Below, piece after piece: positions 9,496 through 18,765 of a stretch of DNA of 64,000 nt. Each line of letters begins with the position of its first letter. The stretch's first letter is position 1. The position numbers were made by a program, and so were the translations under genes. The notes beneath the pieces were generated by a model. It was not told the origin of the DNA. It worked only from the letters and a program-made list of their open reading frames with translations, and did not search any database. This DNA is from Lachnospiraceae bacterium (GTDB lineage Bacteria > Bacillota > Clostridia > Lachnospirales > Lachnospiraceae): the NCBI GenBank assembly GCA_022510525.1, contig JAFLTH010000002.1, forward strand, positions 32,136 through 96,135. The letters run 5' to 3'.

Positions 9496-11413
9496 AAATG
9501 GTTTAAAATATTGCAGGATTCTAAAAACTGACATTAATGTCACAAATATGGCTGAAACCATTAACTACATCACAACGAATCTAGAGGACTTAAAAGGCAA
9601 TTACATCTGCGTTTCCAACGTGCATACGACAGTGATGTCATTTCGTGATGCAGAGTACCGAAAAATCCAGAATGGCGGAGCTATGGCACTGCCCGACGGA
9701 CAGCCTCTTTCTATTGTGAGTCGCATTAGAGGATACCATAACGCCAGAAGAGTTCCCGGACCTGATTTGATGCCGGCTATCCTGAAACTTTCTGAAGAAA
9801 AGGGTTATAGCCACTACTTTTACGGAAGCACCGAACATACCCTTGAGGAACTGAAAAAAGCGATTTTGAAGGCCTATCCCGGGCTTAAGATTGCGGGAAT
9901 GTATGCACCGCCCTTCAGGGAGCTGACTGAGGAAGAAGACGAGCAGATTGTAGCAAATATCAATGCGTCTAAACCGGATTTTATCTGGGTGGCTCTTGGA
10001 GCGCCTAAGCAGGAAAGGTGGATGTATGATCATAAGGACGGGGTAAACGGTCTTATGATTGGCGTGGGAGCTGCATTTGATTTCATTGCGGGAACGGTAA
10101 AGCGGGCGCCGATGTGGATGCAGAGACTGTGTCTGGAATGGGTATTTCGCATTATTCAGGATCCTAAGAGAATGATTCCGAGATATCTGAATACAAACTT
10201 TGCCTTTTTGTATCATACCCATAGGGAAAATCTGTATTTAGGTAAGAAAAGAAAACAGAAGAAAAAAGCCGGTAAAAGACTGAGAATTGCAATGATAGGG
10301 CATAAGAGAATACCGTCAAGGGAAGGCGGTATAGAGATTGTTGTGGATGAGCTGTCTGTAAGACTGGCAAAGATGGGGCATAAAGTTGATGCCTATAACA
10401 GATATGGACATCATGTCTCCGGTAAGAAGTATGATGAGGAATATGGGCGTGGAGACAGGAAATATTATAAGGGAATAAGGATACGTATAATACCCACCTT
10501 TAGAAGCAGCAAATTAAACGCTATTGTATATTCGTTTCTGGCAACTGTCCGGGCGCTTTTTACACCTTATGACATAATGCATTATCACGCCGAAGGTCCA
10601 TGTGCTATGCTTTGGATACCTAAATTGTTTGGTAAAAAAGTTGTTGTAACGATTCACGGTTTGGACTGGCAGCGTGCAAAGTGGGGAAGGTTTGCCTCTT
10701 TTGTAATTAAATTCGGTGAAAAGATGGCGGCAAAATATGCTGATGAAGTCATAGTATTATCTAAGAATGTGCAGGACTATTTTAAAGATACTTATGGACG
10801 AAATACCGTATTTATCCCAAACGGAATCGACAGGCCGGAAAAACGGAAGGCGGAATTAATAACGGAGAAATACGGGCTTGAGGAAAACGGATATTTCCTT
10901 TTCCTTGCAAGGATTGTGCCGGAAAAAGGTGCGCATTACTTAATTGAGGCATTCCGCAGTATTGATACTGATAAGAAACTGGTGATTGCGGGCGGCAGCA
11001 GTCAGGCATTTGATTATATGGAAAAAATCCACCGCATGGCGGCTGAGGATGACAGAGTTATTATGACCGATTTTGTGCAGGGGCAGGTTCTGGAAGAATT
11101 GTATTCCAATGCCTATGCTTTTGTGCTGCCAAGTGATGTGGAAGGAATGGCACTTTCGCTGTTGGAGGCAATGAGTTACGGAAATTGCTGTCTGGTAAGT
11201 GATATCAGTGAAAATACGGAAGTGACAGAGGATAAAGCCTTTGTTTTTGAAAAAGGCAATGTAGATGATCTGAAAAACAAGCTGGAGTATATGCTTCAGA
11301 ATCCTGAAAAAGTGGAAGAATATAAGAAACAGAGCAGCGATTATATATGCGGGAAATATAATTGGGATGATGTTGTTAAGCAGACTGTAGAGATATATTC
11401 TAAGTGCAGGTGA
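9488..11413 (+). CDS. Fusion of a WecG/TagA/CpsF transferase and a GT4 glycosyltransferase
   Basis: Two complete transferases in one 641-residue chain. Residues 1 to about 245 are a GT26 WecG/TagA/CpsF domain: NVHTTVM near 45, catalytic-type ALPDGQP at 67-73, WVALGAPKQERWM, and GVGAAFDFIAGTVKRAP. GT26 enzymes add the second sugar to a polyprenyl-diphosphate-linked sugar. From about residue 260 a GT4 protein begins (RIAMIGHKRIPSREGGIE) and runs to the end with VEGMALSLLEAMSYG. The ATG at 9488 follows AAAGAGG and overlaps the polymerase gene by 8 nt; upstream in-frame codons lack a ribosome site. The fusion would let two early steps follow each other on the same lipid-linked acceptor. No in-frame break is visible. 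Confidence 0.87.
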   Translation: MIKNGLKYCRILKTDINVTNMAETINYITTNLEDLKGNYICVSNVHTTVMSFRDAEYRKIQNGGAMALPDGQPLSIVSRIRGYHNARRVPGPDLMPAILKLSEEKGYSHYFYGSTEHTLEELKKAILKAYPGLKIAGMYAPPFRELTEEEDEQIVANINASKPDFIWVALGAPKQERWMYDHKDGVNGLMIGVGAAFDFIAGTVKRAPMWMQRLCLEWVFRIIQDPKRMIPRYLNTNFAFLYHTHRENLYLGKKRKQKKKAGKRLRIAMIGHKRIPSREGGIEIVVDELSVRLAKMGHKVDAYNRYGHHVSGKKYDEEYGRGDRKYYKGIRIRIIPTFRSSKLNAIVYSFLATVRALFTPYDIMHYHAEGPCAMLWIPKLFGKKVVVTIHGLDWQRAKWGRFASFVIKFGEKMAAKYADEVIVLSKNVQDYFKDTYGRNTVFIPNGIDRPEKRKAELITEKYGLEENGYFLFLARIVPEKGAHYLIEAFRSIDTDKKLVIAGGSSQAFDYMEKIHRMAAEDDRVIMTDFVQGQVLEELYSNAYAFVLPSDVEGMALSLLEAMSYGNCCLVSDISENTEVTEDKAFVFEKGNVDDLKNKLEYMLQNPEKVEEYKKQSSDYICGKYNWDDVVKQTVEIYSKCR

Positions 11414-11418
11414 TAAAC

Positions 11419-12741
11419 GTGAAAATATTAATGGTAAATAAGTTCCTCCACCCAAACGGCGGCTCGGAAACCTATATATTCGAACTTGGAAAACAGCTGA
11501 CGGATATGGGTCATGAGGTGCAGTATTTTGGAATGGAGCATAAGGGCAGAATTGTAGGCAACAGGGTTGACAGCTACACTGCTGATATGGATTTTCATAC
11601 CGGAAAACTGCAGAAGCTTTTTTATCCGTTTAAGATTATTTATTCTGTTGAGGCAAGGAAGAAGATTAGAGCGGTCCTGCAGGACTTTCAACCGGATGTT
11701 GTACATCTTAACAATATAAACTTTCAACTGACTCCGGCAATCATATATGAGATTAGAGCATTCGAGAAAATGCAGGCAAGGCAGAATGCTCAAAGCAGCA
11801 ATAGAAGGGCTATTAAGATAATTTATACCGCACATGATTACCAGTGGGTCTGCCCCAACCATATGATGATGATACCATCCAATGAAAAACTTTGCTTTGC
11901 ATGCAAAGGCGGTAAATTCGGGGCGTGTACAAAGAACAGATGTATTCACGACTCCCTTATAAAAAGCATTCTTGGCAGCATAGAGGCGTTTTATTATAAG
12001 TGGCGAAAGACCTATGCACTGGTGGATGTAATCATATGTCCGAGTGAATTTATGAAAAAGCAGCTGGACACCAATCCCATACTGGCTGAAAAAACTGTAG
12101 TGATGCATAATTTCATAACTGAGATGAGCCGGGATGAAAAATTAAGGTTAAATGATAAGACAGAAACAGTCGGAGAAACCGAGGCTGATTCAGAGGCAGC
12201 AGAATCATGGACGAGGTTGAATGCGAAGCTTCCGGATAAATATGCCCTGTACTTTGGACGCTTCAGTACGGAAAAGGGTGTTGAAACCCTGCTGAATGCA
12301 TGTAGAAAAACGTCGCAAATTAATTATGTTTTTGCCGGAACCGGTCCGCTGGAAAAAGAACTTGCCAAACTGCCAAACGTAACAAATGTGGGCTTTGTGC
12401 GAGGCATTGCATTACAAAAGCTCATTGCACAGTCACAGTTTAGTCTTTATCCCTCACAGTGGTATGAGAATTGTCCTTTTTCGGTAATGGAATCACAGAT
12501 ATACGGTACGCCTGTTATCGCGGCAAATATCGGCGGAATACCTGAACTTATAGAGGATGGAGTTACGGGCGAATTGTTTAAACCGGGTGATCAGTCACAG
12601 CTTGAGGAAAAAATAATAAGACTCTGGAATCAGCCTAAGCTATGCAGTAAATACAGTGAAAATTGTAAAAATATAAAATTCGATACAACTGAGGAATATT
12701 GTGGTAAAATAATAAGTGATATATACAGAAAGCAGGTATAA
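11419..12741 (+). CDS. Glycosyltransferase family 4 with an internal cysteine cluster
   Basis: GT-B fold transferase of the GT4 family. It begins MKILMVNKFLHPNGGSE, the usual glycine-rich donor loop, and ends with a GT4 domain holding YFGRFSTEKGVE and WYENCPFSVMESQIYG. Between about residues 145 and 175 is a group of Cys residues (YQWVCPNH, CFACKGG, CTKNRC), seen in a subset of GT4 enzymes and likely a metal-binding or structural knob. The GTG at 11419 is chosen because AGGTGAT lies 4 nt upstream; an earlier GTG at 11404 is inside the previous gene. A charged 20-residue insertion near NDKTETVGETEAD separates the two domains. Confidence 0.87.
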   Translation: MKILMVNKFLHPNGGSETYIFELGKQLTDMGHEVQYFGMEHKGRIVGNRVDSYTADMDFHTGKLQKLFYPFKIIYSVEARKKIRAVLQDFQPDVVHLNNINFQLTPAIIYEIRAFEKMQARQNAQSSNRRAIKIIYTAHDYQWVCPNHMMMIPSNEKLCFACKGGKFGACTKNRCIHDSLIKSILGSIEAFYYKWRKTYALVDVIICPSEFMKKQLDTNPILAEKTVVMHNFITEMSRDEKLRLNDKTETVGETEADSEAAESWTRLNAKLPDKYALYFGRFSTEKGVETLLNACRKTSQINYVFAGTGPLEKELAKLPNVTNVGFVRGIALQKLIAQSQFSLYPSQWYENCPFSVMESQIYGTPVIAANIGGIPELIEDGVTGELFKPGDQSQLEEKIIRLWNQPKLCSKYSENCKNIKFDTTEEYCGKIISDIYRKQV

Positions 12742-13753
12742 GAGATTGGCAAGAAGAACTTTGTACGGAACCGTAATTGTGACCTACAGATGTAATGCAC
12801 ACTGCAATATGTGTGACTGCTTCCGTGACCCGTCGAGACCGGAAGAAGAAATCACTCTTGAAGATATTAAGAAGCTGCCGGAAATGGCATTTACCAATAT
12901 TACAGGCGGAGAGCCTTTTATCAGACAGGATATACCGGATATAGTCAGAGAACTTTATAAAAAATCTGACAGGATTGTCATTTCCACAAACGGTTATTTT
13001 ACCGACAGAATCATAGCCCTCTGCAAGGAATTTCCCAAGGTGGGAATCCGTATCAGCATAGAAGGTCTGCAGGAGACAAATGATGCAATAAGGGGCATTC
13101 CCGACGGTTTCAACAGGGGTTATAATACATTAAAAACACTGGTTGAGATGAAACATCCCGATGTAGGTTTTGGTATGACGGTACAGGATATGAACTGCGA
13201 GGACCTGGTACCACTTTATAATATTGCCAATGATATGGGTATGGAATTTGCTACGGCAACCCTGCATAACTCGTTTTATTTCAGAAAGACAGACAACAGG
13301 ATTGATGATAAACTCAAAGTATCACGTAATTTTGAAAAACTTATAAATGAGCTTTTGAAGTCCAAATCGCCTAAAAAGTGGTTCAGGGCATATTTTAATC
13401 ATGGTCTTATCAATTATATATACGGCAATAAGAGGCTTCTGCCCTGTGATATGTCGAAAAATGCATTTTTCATAGATCCGTTTTGCGATGTTATTCCGTG
13501 TAACGGTATGGAGAAAAAAGCGGTTATGGGAAATCTTCATAAGCAAAGCTGGGACGAGCTGTGGAATTCCAGACAGGCCAAAGAGGTTCGCAGATGCACC
13601 AAAGAGTGTAACAGGAATTGCTGGATGATAGGAAGCGCGTCTCCTGCTATGCACAAGTATATCTGGGTACCGGCCTGGTGGGTGGTAAAACATAAGATTT
13701 TAAAGCGGGGAAAGTACAGCCTTAACGAAAATAAGTTTATTGAGAATATCTAA
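12716..13753 (+). CDS. Radical SAM/SPASM domain protein
   Basis: Radical S-adenosylmethionine enzyme. Residues C26, C30 and C33 form the CxxxCxxC motif for the SAM-binding [4Fe-4S] cluster, and GGEP at 64-67 binds the SAM amino group. The C-terminal part (LPCDMSKNAFF, VIPCNGMEKK, CTKECNRNCW) has the many Cys residues of a SPASM domain for auxiliary clusters. Reactions of this class include peptide cross-linking and carbohydrate dehydrogenation or epimerisation. No precursor peptide gene was seen nearby, so a sugar or lipid-linked substrate is more likely; that is inference. The start is unsure: GTG 12716 overlaps the previous gene by 26 nt, while TTG 12746 has AGCAGG 9 nt upstream. Confidence 0.85.
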   Translation: MIYTESRYKRLARRTLYGTVIVTYRCNAHCNMCDCFRDPSRPEEEITLEDIKKLPEMAFTNITGGEPFIRQDIPDIVRELYKKSDRIVISTNGYFTDRIIALCKEFPKVGIRISIEGLQETNDAIRGIPDGFNRGYNTLKTLVEMKHPDVGFGMTVQDMNCEDLVPLYNIANDMGMEFATATLHNSFYFRKTDNRIDDKLKVSRNFEKLINELLKSKSPKKWFRAYFNHGLINYIYGNKRLLPCDMSKNAFFIDPFCDVIPCNGMEKKAVMGNLHKQSWDELWNSRQAKEVRRCTKECNRNCWMIGSASPAMHKYIWVPAWWVVKHKILKRGKYSLNENKFIENI

Positions 13754-13803
13754 GCGGATGAACTCGAAAGTTATATGTTATTTAAGGAGAAAGAACAGGT
13801 TCT

Positions 13804-14874
13804 ATGGGGCGTTTAAAAAATAAGATAGAACAACTGAAATTTGCAATATATTGCTATAAAAAGGGTCAGGACAGCCGCTTTGTCAGGACTGTGAAACATC
13901 TCACCGACAAGAACAATCTGATATATGTTGAATCATATGGCGATAAGCAAAATGACGACACCGTCTTTTTCATAGATATGGAGGAGTCGCATTCAGGTTT
14001 TTTTGCCGATCATAATCGTTTGCTTGCCATGCTTTATTTTGCGGATAAGTATGATATGAAGCCGGTGGTGAAGTATCATAAAGGATATTGCTATGCGGAG
14101 AAGCAGCCTGTAAACGGGACTACCAATCCTTTTGAGTATTATTTTGAACAGCCTGCAGGGATAGGTTTGAAGGAGCTTAAGTCCTTTAAGCGGGTATTCA
14201 GGAGCAGAAAAGAGAATAGTTACGAAGTTAATAAACTCTGTGACGATCCAAACGGATATACCAGAAGTGAAGAATATTTGAATGAGATGGCGAGGATTAC
14301 GGCCAAGTATATCCGCCTTAATCATATAGTAAAAGAAAAAATGGATAAGGAAATTATGGAGCTGCTTGATGTTGACCAAATCGGTCAAAACAATTCGGAT
14401 TATCCAAATAGAAAAGTTCTGGCTGTACACGTAAGGGGAACGGATTTTAAGCAGAACTTTAACGGGCATCCTGTGAGCGTGGGTACTGACGAATACCTGG
14501 AAACTACTGTCCGTACATTTGAAAATGGCGGTTATGAAAAAGTATTTCTGGCTACGGATGACAGTAAGGCACTGGAGAAATACAGGAAGCAGTTTGGTGA
14601 TAAAGTGATCTTTTATAAGGATGTAGTGCGAAGCGACGGAAATGATACGGTTATGCACAGTCAGATGTCCAGAGAGAATCATCACTATCTGCTTGGTTAT
14701 GAGGTACTCAGGGATATGTATACACTTGCAGCCTGTGACGGCTTGATTGCAGGTCTGTCACAGGTGAGTTATGCGGCGAGGATACAGAAGAAGAGTACCG
14801 GTAAAGAGTACAGTGATTTAATAATTCTGAATAAGGGAATCAATTATCATAAGAAAAATAACTGCCCTTCATAG
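13804..14874 (+). CDS. Fucosyltransferase-like protein (HVRGTD motif)
   Basis: Putative transferase of the GT23/NodZ/O-fucosyltransferase-like superfamily. The main evidence is HVRGTDF at residues 209-215, the counterpart of the GDP-fucose-binding HxRxxD site, followed by a FLATDDSKALEKY segment typical of these proteins, and LIAGLSQVSYAAR near the end, which resembles the last conserved motif. At 356 residues it has no membrane segments. The ATG at 13804 is preceded by a weak ACAGG and an AAGGAG further upstream. The exact family is less certain than for the GT11 gene at 7049. With that gene it suggests two fucose residues or two fucose linkages in the glycan. Confidence 0.65.
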   Translation: MGRLKNKIEQLKFAIYCYKKGQDSRFVRTVKHLTDKNNLIYVESYGDKQNDDTVFFIDMEESHSGFFADHNRLLAMLYFADKYDMKPVVKYHKGYCYAEKQPVNGTTNPFEYYFEQPAGIGLKELKSFKRVFRSRKENSYEVNKLCDDPNGYTRSEEYLNEMARITAKYIRLNHIVKEKMDKEIMELLDVDQIGQNNSDYPNRKVLAVHVRGTDFKQNFNGHPVSVGTDEYLETTVRTFENGGYEKVFLATDDSKALEKYRKQFGDKVIFYKDVVRSDGNDTVMHSQMSRENHHYLLGYEVLRDMYTLAACDGLIAGLSQVSYAARIQKKSTGKEYSDLIILNKGINYHKKNNCPS

Positions 14875-14903
14875 GGACACTTAAAAAGGGAGTAAAAGCT
14901 GCC

Positions 14904-16661
14904 ATGATAAAGCAATTATCTTATATATTTAATCGTAAAGAAAAAATAAAGATTTTTATTTTGTTTATAGTGGCAATTGTCGGAAGTTTACTTGAATGCG
15001 CCAGCGTTGGGGTTTTTCAGCCGTTTGTAGAGCTGTTTATGGACCCTGCGGCGATACAGGAAAATGAATATCTGAATTACGCATATAATCTATTGGATTT
15101 TCAATCATCCAAGGATTTCCTCAGCGCAATGGCCATTGCAATTATGGCTATCTTTATAATCAAGAACATATACCTTATTATTGAAAAATATGCAATATAT
15201 ACTTTTTCATATAATGTGCAGATGAAAATATCTACAGGTCTGCTCAAGGCTTATGTAAGCGAGCCTTATACTTTTCACCTGAATAAAAATATAGCCGTCC
15301 TTCAAAGGAGCGTGCAGGAAGACTCGGACAATTTTACCAAGGCGATCATACATTTTATGGAGCTTGTAGTAGAAGTTATGGTATGTATTGCGCTTGGAAT
15401 TTATCTTTTTGATGTCAGCAAATCCATAACGGTTATAGTAGTAAGCCTTCTGATAATCTGTGTGGGAATCTTTACAGCGATATCCAGGAAGTTTGCAAGA
15501 GAGCTTGGAAAGGATGCGCAGGGCTATAAGGCAAAGCTCTATCAGTGGATGAACCAGTCACTTGGCGGAATCAAAGAAGTGAAGGTACTTAACAGGGAAA
15601 TGTTCTTTATAAAATCATATTCCGGATACTTTAAAAAGTATATCAAAGGACTCAAAATCAGCAGACTGATTGGAACAATACCCAAATATATAGTAGAAAT
15701 GGTAAGTATGGCAGGCCTTTTGCTTGCGCTGATTGTTAAAATAAATTATGGCCAGACAGATGATCTTGCAGCTTTTGTTCCGCAGCTGTCAGCGTTTGCG
15801 GTAGCAGCGTTCCGACTGCTGCCATCCATAGGACGTATTAATGAACATGTTACGGGGATTATGTATGCGGCACCATCCATAGAACTGGTATACCATGACT
15901 TAAAAGAGGTTCAGGATATCAAGAGTTTGGAAGCCTGTGAAGAAGGCGTTCTGTCACTGGAAAATGAACTTACTATCAGAGATGTATGCTATCATTACCC
16001 TGATAATGAAGAAAATGTTATTGATTTTGCAAACTTTACCATAAAAAAAGGTCAGACTGTTGCATTGATCGGAGAATCCGGAGCCGGTAAGACCACTATG
16101 GCGGATATAATTCTGGGTCTGCTTACTCCACAGTATGGAAAGATAAAAGCAGATGGCGTAAATATTTTTAAGAATATGGATAAATGGCATCATGGTATCG
16201 GATACATTCCGCAGACCATATACCTGTCTGACGATACAATCCGTAATAATGTAGCCTTTGGTGTGGACGAAGACAAGATTGACGATGAAGCGATAGAAAA
16301 TGCACTAAAAAAAGCGCAGCTTTGGAACTTTGTGGAAGGCCTTAACGAAGGACTTGAGACTCTTGTAGGTGACAGGGGTGTCAGATTGTCCGGAGGACAG
16401 AGACAGCGTATCGGAATAGCAAGAGCGCTTTACCATAACCCGGAGATTTTAATCCTGGATGAGGCAACTTCGGCACTTGATAATGATACTGAGGCAGCAG
16501 TAATGGAAGCCATAGAAAGTCTTCGCGGTGAAAAGACAATGATAATCATAGCCCACAGACTTACCACCATACGAAATGCAGATATGATTTATGAAGTTGT
16601 GGACGGCAAAGTGGAGCAAAGAAGCAAGCAGGAAGTACTAAGCAAAAATGCTGCAGATTAA
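14904..16661 (+). CDS. ABC transporter, fused membrane and ATPase domains (PglK/MsbA-like)
   Basis: Half-transporter of the ABC exporter type, working as a homodimer. Residues 1 to about 310 hold six membrane helices; the ATPase follows. Walker A GESGAGKTT is near 390, signature LSGGQRQR near 495, Walker B ILILDEATSALD near 515, and the switch His in IIIAHRLTT near 551. The start ECASVGVFQPFVELF resembles PglK-like flippases that move lipid-linked oligosaccharides more than drug exporters. It sits between two transferase genes. With two Wzx proteins also in the window, it may serve a different glycan or act on a lipid-linked side-branch sugar. Confidence 0.85.
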   Translation: MIKQLSYIFNRKEKIKIFILFIVAIVGSLLECASVGVFQPFVELFMDPAAIQENEYLNYAYNLLDFQSSKDFLSAMAIAIMAIFIIKNIYLIIEKYAIYTFSYNVQMKISTGLLKAYVSEPYTFHLNKNIAVLQRSVQEDSDNFTKAIIHFMELVVEVMVCIALGIYLFDVSKSITVIVVSLLIICVGIFTAISRKFARELGKDAQGYKAKLYQWMNQSLGGIKEVKVLNREMFFIKSYSGYFKKYIKGLKISRLIGTIPKYIVEMVSMAGLLLALIVKINYGQTDDLAAFVPQLSAFAVAAFRLLPSIGRINEHVTGIMYAAPSIELVYHDLKEVQDIKSLEACEEGVLSLENELTIRDVCYHYPDNEENVIDFANFTIKKGQTVALIGESGAGKTTMADIILGLLTPQYGKIKADGVNIFKNMDKWHHGIGYIPQTIYLSDDTIRNNVAFGVDEDKIDDEAIENALKKAQLWNFVEGLNEGLETLVGDRGVRLSGGQRQRIGIARALYHNPEILILDEATSALDNDTEAAVMEAIESLRGEKTMIIIAHRLTTIRNADMIYEVVDGKVEQRSKQEVLSKNAAD

Positions 16662-16682
16662 GAGAAAGGCAAGGTCGTTGGT

Positions 16683-17555
16683 GTGGACATAAAAAGAATA
16701 GTCAAGGATATACTTGCCCAGATTGATTACTCACTTTATCGTATGGGTGTTAAAAAATGCAATATTAAAGTGCATACGATAGAGGAAACAATAGATGAGC
16801 TTATTAATACAAATAAGAGCATGATCAGATACGGCGACGGTGAAATAACCATGATTCGCGGAAGAAGTCTGGTGTTGCAGCAGGTGGAACCTGAAATCAT
16901 AGAAGGTTTGAAGAGAATGCTAAACTATGAATATGACGGAATGATAGTAACTATACCCGAAATCTTTGGTGACCTATCCATCTACCGTAAGGAAAGCCGT
17001 CAGTTTTGGAAAGATCACCTGCTTTTCAGCCGCAAAGTTTATGAAAAGTACTGCAATCCCGAGAGAGAATACTACAATACATCGGTTTCCAGATTCTATA
17101 ACTACATGAGCGATAAGAGCAAATGTGAAAAATGGATTGATAAAATTAAACTGATATGGAAAGATAAAGATGTTGTAGTAGTAGAAGGCGAACGCACTCA
17201 CAACGGAGCCGGCAATGATTTGCTTGACAGCGCCGGATCTGTAGAAAGGATAATAGGCCCAAGCAGCGATGCCTACGGTAAACTCGATGAACTGATGGAA
17301 TGCTGCAGACAATACCCAAAAGATAGACTCTTTCTTGTATCTCTTGGAGTTGCCGCCAAATTTCTAACGGAGAGATTATTTCTTGAAGGCTACCGTTCCT
17401 TGGATATCGGGCACCTTGATATGGAATATGAGTGGTATCTTCATAAGGCTGATAAAAAAGAAAAAATACCTAAGCATGATGTAATAGGGGAGGAAGCGAA
17501 TAAAAATGCAGGCTATCATAAGTATTTATCCCAGATAAAACATCGTGTAAAATGA
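16683..17555 (+). CDS. GT-D fold glycosyltransferase (DUF1792 family)
   Basis: Matches the GT-D/DUF1792 family (PF08759), whose studied streptococcal member adds glucose during serine-rich-repeat glycoprotein glycosylation. The key site is RYGDGE at residues 49-54, the family's metal/nucleotide-sugar acidic motif; VVVVEGERTHNGAGNDLL and FLVSLGVAAKFLTERLF are further conserved segments. The start is a GTG at 16683 with AAGG about 8 nt upstream. At 290 residues it is the usual size and soluble. It lies 21 nt after the ABC exporter gene. Acceptor is unknown: here it could act on a polysaccharide or on a glycoprotein. Confidence 0.8.
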   Translation: MDIKRIVKDILAQIDYSLYRMGVKKCNIKVHTIEETIDELINTNKSMIRYGDGEITMIRGRSLVLQQVEPEIIEGLKRMLNYEYDGMIVTIPEIFGDLSIYRKESRQFWKDHLLFSRKVYEKYCNPEREYYNTSVSRFYNYMSDKSKCEKWIDKIKLIWKDKDVVVVEGERTHNGAGNDLLDSAGSVERIIGPSSDAYGKLDELMECCRQYPKDRLFLVSLGVAAKFLTERLFLEGYRSLDIGHLDMEYEWYLHKADKKEKIPKHDVIGEEANKNAGYHKYLSQIKHRVK

Positions 17556-17601
17556 TTGAATATGCTTTATTATCCAACCCGTAAGGAAGGTTTATTTAAC
17601 C

Positions 17602-18765
17602 ATGAAAGTAATATACATGTCACACAGATATCATACCAACCAGACCGCCATTATGAAGGGCTGGCTGGAAAACGGTCATAAGGTCAGATTCCTTAGCCAG
17701 TATGCCGGAAAGATAGAAGATCATACTTATGTCAAACCTATAATAGTTGGCTACAGTGTTTTTTTCAGGGCTTTTGATTATATTTATATTAATTTTCTCA
17801 AAAGAAAAGACCCTGCCGCAATAGATATGAAATTGAAATTTGGGATACCGCCGTTATTCAGGCTGGTTAAATATATTAAAGAATTCAATCCCGATCTGGC
17901 AATACTCCGGGAGCGTTCGGTATATACAATCTGTATGAATGCAATATGTAAGCATTATAAAATACCTACTATCCTATATAATATGAACCCGGTATGGGAG
18001 AAACCAAAGAAAATGGATCTTGCGCATAAGCTTGTATGGAAACTTACTCCAAAGTACAGGATTACGCCGACCAAACTGGTAGGAATAGATTATACAGGAC
18101 TCATAGAAGATAATAATGCATATTGGGCGCCGTATTTGATGGAACCTCAGACTGCGCCTGATGAAAAAACATATTTTGCAAATGATCGGATTAACATATT
18201 ATGTATCGGTAAGTATCAGGAACGCAAAAATCACTTTATGATGATAGAAGTTGTAGAAGAGCTGCTTCCGAAATATAATATTCATTTGACGATTGCCGGT
18301 GAAATCTCTAATCATTTTCATGAGGAATACTATAAAAGAATAAATGACTATGTAAAGGCGCACAACCTGGAAGAAAGGTTGACTCTACTGGTCAATGTAA
18401 ATAGAGACGCAATTGCCGAAGAATATAAAAAAGCGGATGTATTCGTGCTTCCAAGTACCGGAGAACCCGCAGCTGTTACACCGATAGAGGCGATGGCACA
18501 TTCCGTTCCTGCCATCAGCGGAAGTGATAACGGAACTGCAAGCTATATAGATTACGGCAAGACAGGCTATGTCTTTGAAGATAATAATAAAGAGGATTTA
18601 AAGGACAAGCTTGAAAAGATAATTTCCGACAGGGAGAACCTGGTCAAAATGGGTGCTGCAAGTTATAAGCATGTGCAGGATAATTTCCAGTTCAAGAATT
18701 ATTATGAGCAGATAGAGGCAATTGGTAAGAGGCGTAAGCGGGAGCGGCATAGGAATGAGAATTAA
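17602..18765 (+). CDS. Glycosyltransferase family 4
   Basis: GT-B fold retaining glycosyltransferase. The N-terminus MKVIYMSHRYHTNQT has the usual beta-strand and loop, although the glycine-rich loop is poorly kept. The donor domain starts near INILCIGKYQERKNHFMMIE, and the GT4 signature is seen in FVLPSTGEPAAVTPIEAMA followed by SDNGTASYI. A charged tail (KRRKRERHR) ends the protein and could bind membrane lipids. At 387 residues it is normal for GT4. The next gene starts 11 nt before the stop. Sugar specificity cannot be predicted. Confidence 0.85.
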   Translation: MKVIYMSHRYHTNQTAIMKGWLENGHKVRFLSQYAGKIEDHTYVKPIIVGYSVFFRAFDYIYINFLKRKDPAAIDMKLKFGIPPLFRLVKYIKEFNPDLAILRERSVYTICMNAICKHYKIPTILYNMNPVWEKPKKMDLAHKLVWKLTPKYRITPTKLVGIDYTGLIEDNNAYWAPYLMEPQTAPDEKTYFANDRINILCIGKYQERKNHFMMIEVVEELLPKYNIHLTIAGEISNHFHEEYYKRINDYVKAHNLEERLTLLVNVNRDAIAEEYKKADVFVLPSTGEPAAVTPIEAMAHSVPAISGSDNGTASYIDYGKTGYVFEDNNKEDLKDKLEKIISDRENLVKMGAASYKHVQDNFQFKNYYEQIEAIGKRRKRERHRNEN

